Shown here: positions 5,407-10,059 of the stretch, in pieces
How positions within the stretch are numbered: the stretch's first letter is position 1
Layout: every line of letters begins with the position of its first letter
Origin: an uncultured Prevotella sp.
GTDB taxonomy: Bacteria > Bacteroidota > Bacteroidia > Bacteroidales > Bacteroidaceae
Direction: 5' to 3'
Length of the DNA: 10,059 nt
Assembly (NCBI GenBank): GCA_900769275.1
Contig: CAAGGA010000107.1
Location: 1 to 10,059 of the forward strand
Made by a program: the position numbers and the translations under genes
Notes under the pieces: model-generated
Databases searched by the model: none
Told to the model about the DNA's origin: nothing
The model's input: only the letters and a program-made list of their open reading frames with translations

Positions 5407-7491
5407 TCATTGCTGCTGTGCGCTGTCATCCAGAATTGCGGAACGATAGGTGTCATCCATCTGCACTTCCTGATACTTGTGCTTCTTGCCATAGACGAAA
5501 CGGTAACTGATGCGCAGGGCGAACATGTCATAGTCATTCCGCGGATTGTATGCCCGGGAGATTCTTGTATAGCCGCCATGGTATAGATATTCGTCCAGAG
5601 AAGACGTCATGCAGGGGTTTCTGGCGGAGAGACTGCACGACCAGTTTCCCGAGGTATATCCTGCTGTGAGCGTGAGCCTGCAGGGGTTTCTTATCTCTCT
5701 TCCGTCGCTACCGAGGCTTTTTATGCCTACGACGTAGCTGACCTTGCATTGGAATCCCTTGTCGTAGTAGGTGAGTTCCGTAGTGTTTATCCACGTTCCG
5801 AGGGTGTTGAGGTCTGACATCCGCCATCTGATATGCTTGTACTGGGTGGCATTGAGGAATCTGAGCCTGTCGGGTATAAGGTTCAGCTGGATATTGCCCA
5901 CGACATCCAGTTTCTCGTATGTCCCTCCGTTCTGAAAGCGGTGGACATACAGCTGGCGGCTTTCGTCGAGGCTTATGTCTTCATATATCTCTTTTTGGTT
6001 GTTCTCGTATCTCAGATAAGCCTGAAAGCCTCCCCATTTATAGTGGCCTGTCAATGAGTGCTCCGTAGTGAACAGGCGGCTTGTCTGCTGCTCGCTGCTG
6101 CCTGCCATGACCTGATATTCGTCGATTCTTCTCTCTCCGCTGTTGTAGTATTTCATCTCCGGGCTGTTTACTCCCGTATAGAATGCTCCGTAGAGAGTGG
6201 CTGCCTTGGAGATGTTCAGGTTGTAGTTCAATGATGGTGTCAGGTATGTCTTGGTATATGAACCTGAGCCTGCATCAATGGTCTGTATGCGTTCCTGCAT
6301 TTGCAGGGTGAACCTGAGTTTCTTCGGTATTGCCTGAAAGGAGCATCCCTGGAGGATTATTGCCTGACCTTCTGTCAGACTGTTGTCCTTTGCAGCTTCG
6401 TTTTCCGTATATGTGTTGTCGGAGCGGCTGTAGTAATACATTGCCATCATGTATGCTGTCACGTTCTTTACCGGCTTGTAGTTTGCCATAAGCGTGGAAT
6501 TGAGGTGATAATAGTCCTCTTTCGTGTGTGTCAGGTACGTCTGTATTGCCTGATAGTCGCGCCATTGGTTCGTGTGGTTGTAACCGGCATTGACTTCTGC
6601 CTCCAAGAAGAATTTCTTCGTGAAGTTGTTCTTGTACCAGAGTTTGAACGTGGGAGAGGTGTTGTCGCTGTGCCTCAGGTCTCTGGAGTCTATCGTTCCG
6701 TAACCTGTCACTGTCTGCTCCTGCAAGGTACCCTTGGCATTGTGTGACCTGCGCAGCGAGGCGGCTATCCGCAGTCTGTCTGCTGTTCCGTCATGCAGGT
6801 ATGCGAGGGTGATGCCTGCATTGTTGGAATGTATGCCTGAAGGCTTCGTGAGAATGGTCTTTTCTACGTTGCCGTCGGGGAAAGTCATTAGCGTTGTGGA
6901 CTCTGTTCCGCGGGAGGGGGTGAAATGGTCGTATTTCCCTGTCAGCTGTATGTTGAACTGCGACTTTCCGCTGAACATCTTCCAGTCAGCCATGTCGTTG
7001 CCTGATGCTTTGTTGAGGTTTTGGTTTGCCTGCACCATCGCCATGCCTCCGCTATCCCTTTCTTTTATAATGAAGTCTATTACTGACTTTGCCATGGGAT
7101 GGTTCGGGTCATGCTTCTGGTAGTAGTCGATGCGTATGATGTCTTTCGGATAGATGGTCTTTATTTCGTTCTTGTCCGCCTCACGTCCGTTGATGCATAG
7201 CATGGTGGATTCTCCGTTGGTGGTCACGGTTTCTTCTATCGGATCCACGTGCAGACCCGGAATCGAGAACAGGGAGAGGGCGGAATATCCGTCGAAAGAG
7301 TGTTTCCGTATCTTGTTGCTGAGGTAGAGAATCAGGTGGTCGTCCTTTACGACGATTTCTCTTCCTCTCACGACGACTTCCTGTAGTTCTTTCGCTTGCA
7401 GGGTGGTGTCGGATGCGAGGGATGTGTCGGTCTTTGCCGTGCAGACATTGCATAGCGAGATTGCTGCGAGGAGGGGGAGGAGTTTTTTCAT
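5407..7491 (-). CDS. TonB-receptor-like outer-membrane beta-barrel protein
   Basis: The 694-residue protein has a signal peptide (MKKLLPLLAAISLCNVCTA, likely cut near residue 19), then a short linker with KELQEVVVRG, the usual entry to a plug domain. The plug (about 35-150) shows SIPGLHVD, a TTNGES/CINGREADKNEI segment and YPKDIIRIDYY. The rest (about 155-670) is a beta-barrel rich in Tyr, Asn and alternating hydrophobics, ending in a strand RISYRFVYG, with a polar tail of about 30 residues. It resembles the Bacteroidetes outer-membrane beta-barrel family 3 (OMP_b-brl_3). It lacks the N-terminal carboxypeptidase-like repeat domain of classical SusC-type receptors, and no SusD partner is nearby. 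I see no certain TonB box. It follows a permease gene on the same strand after 153 bp, so it may act with it in export or envelope sensing; the substrate is unknown. The ATG at 7491 is chosen for the signal peptide; A8 and C6 runs lie just upstream. Confidence 0.85.
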   Translation of the reverse strand: MKKLLPLLAAISLCNVCTAKTDTSLASDTTLQAKELQEVVVRGREIVVKDDHLILYLSNKIRKHSFDGYSALSLFSIPGLHVDPIEETVTTNGESTMLCINGREADKNEIKTIYPKDIIRIDYYQKHDPNHPMAKSVIDFIIKERDSGGMAMVQANQNLNKASGNDMADWKMFSGKSQFNIQLTGKYDHFTPSRGTESTTLMTFPDGNVEKTILTKPSGIHSNNAGITLAYLHDGTADRLRIAASLRRSHNAKGTLQEQTVTGYGTIDSRDLRHSDNTSPTFKLWYKNNFTKKFFLEAEVNAGYNHTNQWRDYQAIQTYLTHTKEDYYHLNSTLMANYKPVKNVTAYMMAMYYYSRSDNTYTENEAAKDNSLTEGQAIILQGCSFQAIPKKLRFTLQMQERIQTIDAGSGSYTKTYLTPSLNYNLNISKAATLYGAFYTGVNSPEMKYYNSGERRIDEYQVMAGSSEQQTSRLFTTEHSLTGHYKWGGFQAYLRYENNQKEIYEDISLDESRQLYVHRFQNGGTYEKLDVVGNIQLNLIPDRLRFLNATQYKHIRWRMSDLNTLGTWINTTELTYYDKGFQCKVSYVVGIKSLGSDGREIRNPCRLTLTAGYTSGNWSCSLSARNPCMTSSLDEYLYHGGYTRISRAYNPRNDYDMFALRISYRFVYGKKHKYQEVQMDDTYRSAILDDSAQQQ

Positions 7492-7532
7492 AGTGGTTCT
7501 TTTCTCTTTTTTTTGGGGGGATGGGAGTAGGG

Positions 7533-7621
7533 AGGTTATGCGGTTTTAAGGTTTTAGGGTTGTACGGAAGTTACAATCAGCCCTGGCAAATATCAGTACA
7601 ACCGCTAAACCCTACAACCGC
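7533..7621. repeat. 8-bp repeat clusters in inverted orientation upstream of the barrel gene
   Basis: The left cluster (7533-7564) reads as tandem octamers AGGTTATG, CGGTTTTA, AGGTTTTA and GGGTTGTA, then CGG. The right cluster (7597-7620), on the opposite strand, reads CGGTTGTA, GGGTTTAG, CGGTTGTA. Together 7540-7565 and 7596-7621 form an imperfect 26-bp inverted repeat (21 of 26 paired) with a 30-nt loop. The same octamers, in the left orientation, are upstream of the permease at 10025-10059. No gene lies in this 153-bp gap. Confidence 0.75.
7587..7617 (-). promoter_or_regulatory. Weak candidate promoter for the barrel gene
   Basis: On the minus strand, a TTG inside an NGGTTGTA octamer (complement of 7615-7617) is followed after 20 bp by GATATTTG (complement of 7587-7594), one mismatch from TAnnTTTG. 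The -7 box falls in the loop of the octamer inverted repeat. It would let the barrel gene be transcribed apart from the permease. Confidence 0.3.
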
Positions 7622-7644
7622 AAAACTGCATGAAAACAAACAAC

Positions 7645-10008
7645 CTACTCTGTTTTCAGGTTATTTACCGGGTTCATGGTGGCTACTCGCCAACTCTGGA
7701 TGATGACCGTGAGTATGACTACTGCGCTGACTGCAAGGAAGGAGAGTGGGAATATCCACCAGTGGATGGGGGTGCGCTCGGCAAAGTGCTGGAGCCAACT
7801 GCTGCTGATGCAGTAGGCTGCCGGGGCGGCCATGACGTATGAGAGGAGCAGGGGCAAGGCATAGCGACGGGTGAAGAGGGTGAGCACCTCCGTTACGCTG
7901 CTTCCCATTACCTTGCGTATGGCTATCTCCTTACGGCGGTATTCGGTCTCGAACATGGTGAGGCAGAAGACTCCTATGAGAGTGATGATGAAGGTGAGGA
8001 GGGTGCTTGCCTGCATCTGCGAGATGAAGCGCATCTCGTCCCGATATGTCTGTTCGAGACATTCGTCCTGAAATCTTATGTTGGGGGTTACGTCCTCACC
8101 TGCTATGCTTGCAAACGTCTTCTCGACAGTCCTGCGCAACGCTTTCTTGTCCGTATTGGCCGCCAAGCGTACATACATGCACGTATTCTGGTCTCCCCAA
8201 CTCTTGTATTTCTCTCCGAAGATGATAAATGCCAAAGGCGTGAGGCTGTTGTCGATACGTGTGGACATGGCACGGAAGTTCTTGCATACGCCAACTACCG
8301 TGAGGTCGCCGTCAAAGAGGGGCTTGTCTATCTCTATGCCGGGGTATTTCTTCTTCATTGCCTCGTTGATGATATAGACGTCGCCGTCTGTCTCCCTGAA
8401 GTCCCTGCCCTCGATGATGTCAATGCCGAGAGTACGCAGTATCTTCCAATCTACGGGAACGGCAGAGAAGGTATAGGACTCACCATTGTTCTTCCTTGTC
8501 CACGTCATGCAGAAATCCTGCAATCCGAACGGAATCTGCGTGAACGACACGCTTTCTACTCCGTTGATTTTCTCCAGTTCGCTACTCATCGTAGCCTTTT
8601 TTGCGGTGCTGAGCCATCTCGCATCGCCTATCAGCAGTACGTCCTTGTCGTAGCCATAGTCTGAGTTGTAGATATAGTCACGCTGGCTTTGTATGACGCT
8701 GACAAAGATTATCATGAGGAAAGCCAGAAGCAGCTGGAATGCTACGAGGTACTGCCGCACGGTCTTTCCCCGGGGAGTAAGTCCGAAACTGCCTTTCAGG
8801 GCGAGGCTGAGGGGGAATGACGTGACGAACACTGCGCTGTAAGCCGTTGCGAGGACTCCCGTCAGGATGCTGACGAGGAAGAGCAGGAGTATGGACGGGA
8901 TATGTTCCTGCAGTGCCAACGTGCCTTTTATGAAGTGTCCGATACTCCCCCACTGTCCGATGGCACAGATCAGGAGCAAGGCAATGAGGAAAGCCGAGAG
9001 GCTGATGATTACTCCCTCTGCCATCAGACGGAGGCGTAAGGACGTATTGCTCTCTCCCATCACCTTACGGGTATTGATGCCTCTGACGCGTATCGGAGCC
9101 TGCGCCATGGAGAAGTTGGCAAAGTTGATAAGTGCCACGAGGAGCAACAGGATGACGGCAAGCTGGAGAATACGGAATACGGTCTTGCTGCCTGTGTCGG
9201 TCTTGCCGTCGTATCCGTTAAGGTAGGTCTTGCTGACAGGCATTGCCATTGCCTTTATTGAGTTCAGACGCTTTCTGCTTTCCTCTGTGTCCATTCCCGT
9301 TCTCTCTTTCTCAAGGGTGGTGACTATTTTGGTAAGGGTGGCATTGAGTGTTTTCCCGTCAGTGTCGGGAGTGACACGTATATAGGCGTTGTAATTCCAG
9401 TTGCTCTGTTCATGAAGGTTTTCATCGCCCATATTCAGATATATGGCATTGGCGACATCGCTGTTGTCGGGGAAATCCTGATAGACTCCTGTCACCTGTG
9501 CCACTTCTCCGTCCCTGAACTTCATCATCTTTCCTGCGCACGTGACGTTGCCAAAATATCTCTCTGCCAACGATGCCGGAATGACCACACACGGGTCTTT
9601 TGTCTCCGGCAGGGTCAGTCTTCCATCCACTGCCTTTGCGTTGAGGGTGGTCAGTAGGTCGGCATTGCCACGGGAAATGAGGTTGGTGATGATGCTTCCG
9701 TCCTTGTCAAGCTCTGTATTGGTTGTGGAATAGGCAGCAAAATAGCCTACACTCTCTACCTGCGGACAGGCTCTCAGCTGTTCGAGGAGCGGACGGTTGA
9801 GCGAAGAGAGCCATTGTCCCTCCTCCATTATGCCCTGAACGTAAACACGCCGGATGTTCTCATAGCCGTCAATCCCTTTGTTGTAACTGCCGATGTAGCT
9901 TATCTGCGTAAAGAGGATGTAACATCCCGTGAAAGCGAGTACGATGCCGAGGAAGTTGAGCCGTGAAGCCAACTTATGTTGTCTGAGTTGGAATATCAGT
10001 GTTTTCAT
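7645..10008 (-). CDS. FtsX/MacB-type ABC transporter permease (duplicated, 8 TM)
   Basis: The 787-residue inner-membrane protein has the double layout of the large Bacteroidetes permeases. TM1 (about 18-38) is followed by a MacB-like periplasmic domain (about 40-270), then TM2-TM4 of a first FtsX domain (about 277-396) with the cytoplasmic RGINTRKVMG motif at about 309-318. TM5 (about 419-440), a second periplasmic domain (about 445-670) and TM6-TM8 (about 677-781) follow, with the stronger motif RRKEIAIRKVMG at about 701-712. These loops are where the ATPase couples. It ends NPVNNLK, usual for the family. Proteins of this class use ATP hydrolysed by a separate subunit to drive periplasmic conformational work (export of peptides, lipids or toxic compounds, or signalling). 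No ATPase gene is in the window, so it is probably upstream past 10059. The ATG at 10008 gives the usual short cytoplasmic start before TM1. Substrate unknown. Confidence 0.9.
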   Translation of the reverse strand: MKTLIFQLRQHKLASRLNFLGIVLAFTGCYILFTQISYIGSYNKGIDGYENIRRVYVQGIMEEGQWLSSLNRPLLEQLRACPQVESVGYFAAYSTTNTELDKDGSIITNLISRGNADLLTTLNAKAVDGRLTLPETKDPCVVIPASLAERYFGNVTCAGKMMKFRDGEVAQVTGVYQDFPDNSDVANAIYLNMGDENLHEQSNWNYNAYIRVTPDTDGKTLNATLTKIVTTLEKERTGMDTEESRKRLNSIKAMAMPVSKTYLNGYDGKTDTGSKTVFRILQLAVILLLLVALINFANFSMAQAPIRVRGINTRKVMGESNTSLRLRLMAEGVIISLSAFLIALLLICAIGQWGSIGHFIKGTLALQEHIPSILLLFLVSILTGVLATAYSAVFVTSFPLSLALKGSFGLTPRGKTVRQYLVAFQLLLAFLMIIFVSVIQSQRDYIYNSDYGYDKDVLLIGDARWLSTAKKATMSSELEKINGVESVSFTQIPFGLQDFCMTWTRKNNGESYTFSAVPVDWKILRTLGIDIIEGRDFRETDGDVYIINEAMKKKYPGIEIDKPLFDGDLTVVGVCKNFRAMSTRIDNSLTPLAFIIFGEKYKSWGDQNTCMYVRLAANTDKKALRRTVEKTFASIAGEDVTPNIRFQDECLEQTYRDEMRFISQMQASTLLTFIITLIGVFCLTMFETEYRRKEIAIRKVMGSSVTEVLTLFTRRYALPLLLSYVMAAPAAYCISSSWLQHFAERTPIHWWIFPLSFLAVSAVVILTVIIQSWRVATMNPVNNLKTE

Positions 10009-10024
10009 ATACTTGTTTATTTTT

Positions 10025-10059
10025 CGGTTGTACGGTTTTAAGGTTTTACGGTTTTACGG
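10025..10059. repeat. 8-bp tandem repeats in the permease leader
   Basis: Plus-strand octamers CGGTTGTA, CGGTTTTA, AGGTTTTA and CGGTTTTA (starts 10025, 10033, 10041, 10049) are followed by CGG at the window edge; the array may continue beyond it. It ends 16 bp before the permease start codon, so it is probably transcribed as the leader on the minus strand (units read TAAAACCG). It matches the cluster before the barrel gene. Confidence 0.8.

Overview
The window looks like chromosomal DNA from a member of the Bacteroidales, most likely a Prevotellaceae-type genome. The evidence is a Bacteroidetes-type promoter (TTG, 20 bp, TAnnTTTG) ahead of rnr, an AAA-ATPase-like/PD-(D/E)XK protein of the kind that is abundant in gut Bacteroidales, an IS4-family element with relatives in that group as far as I recall them, a large FtsX/MacB-type permease, and a plug-plus-barrel outer-membrane protein. 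Genus and species cannot be read from the sequence.

Layout, left to right. (1) The 3' part of a plus-strand AAA-ATPase-like/PD-(D/E)XK nuclease-fold gene (1-729), followed directly by a 28-bp tandem array (731-838). (2) A regulatory gap with an 11-bp inverted repeat that overlaps the promoter of rnr, then rnr itself (RNase R, 1054-3234, +). (3) A 2.2-kb stretch without an intact gene (3235-5406). It holds a degraded IS4-family insertion sequence (3489-4883) whose transposase is frame-disrupted and apparently internally deleted. The IS lies between two copies of a composite intergenic repeat. Each copy has a conserved 50-nt head and then an array of 11-bp A/T-rich words (3321-3386 and 5237-5335), parts of which fold into long hairpins. 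(4) A minus-strand gene pair, very likely co-transcribed: an 8-TM FtsX-type permease (10008 to 7645), then a TonB-receptor-like outer-membrane barrel protein (7491 to 5407). Each leader carries short 8-bp repeats of the form NGGTTKTA.

Functionally, rnr is housekeeping RNA decay. The permease and barrel protein could form an envelope export or signalling pair, with an ATPase encoded elsewhere, probably upstream of the window. The most unusual content is intergenic: at least four unrelated short-repeat families with periods of 28, 11, 24 and 8 bp. The 11-bp phased array is the best candidate for something undescribed. The IS also shows two mutually exclusive hairpins around its transposase start codon, which look like a block on translation from read-through transcripts.
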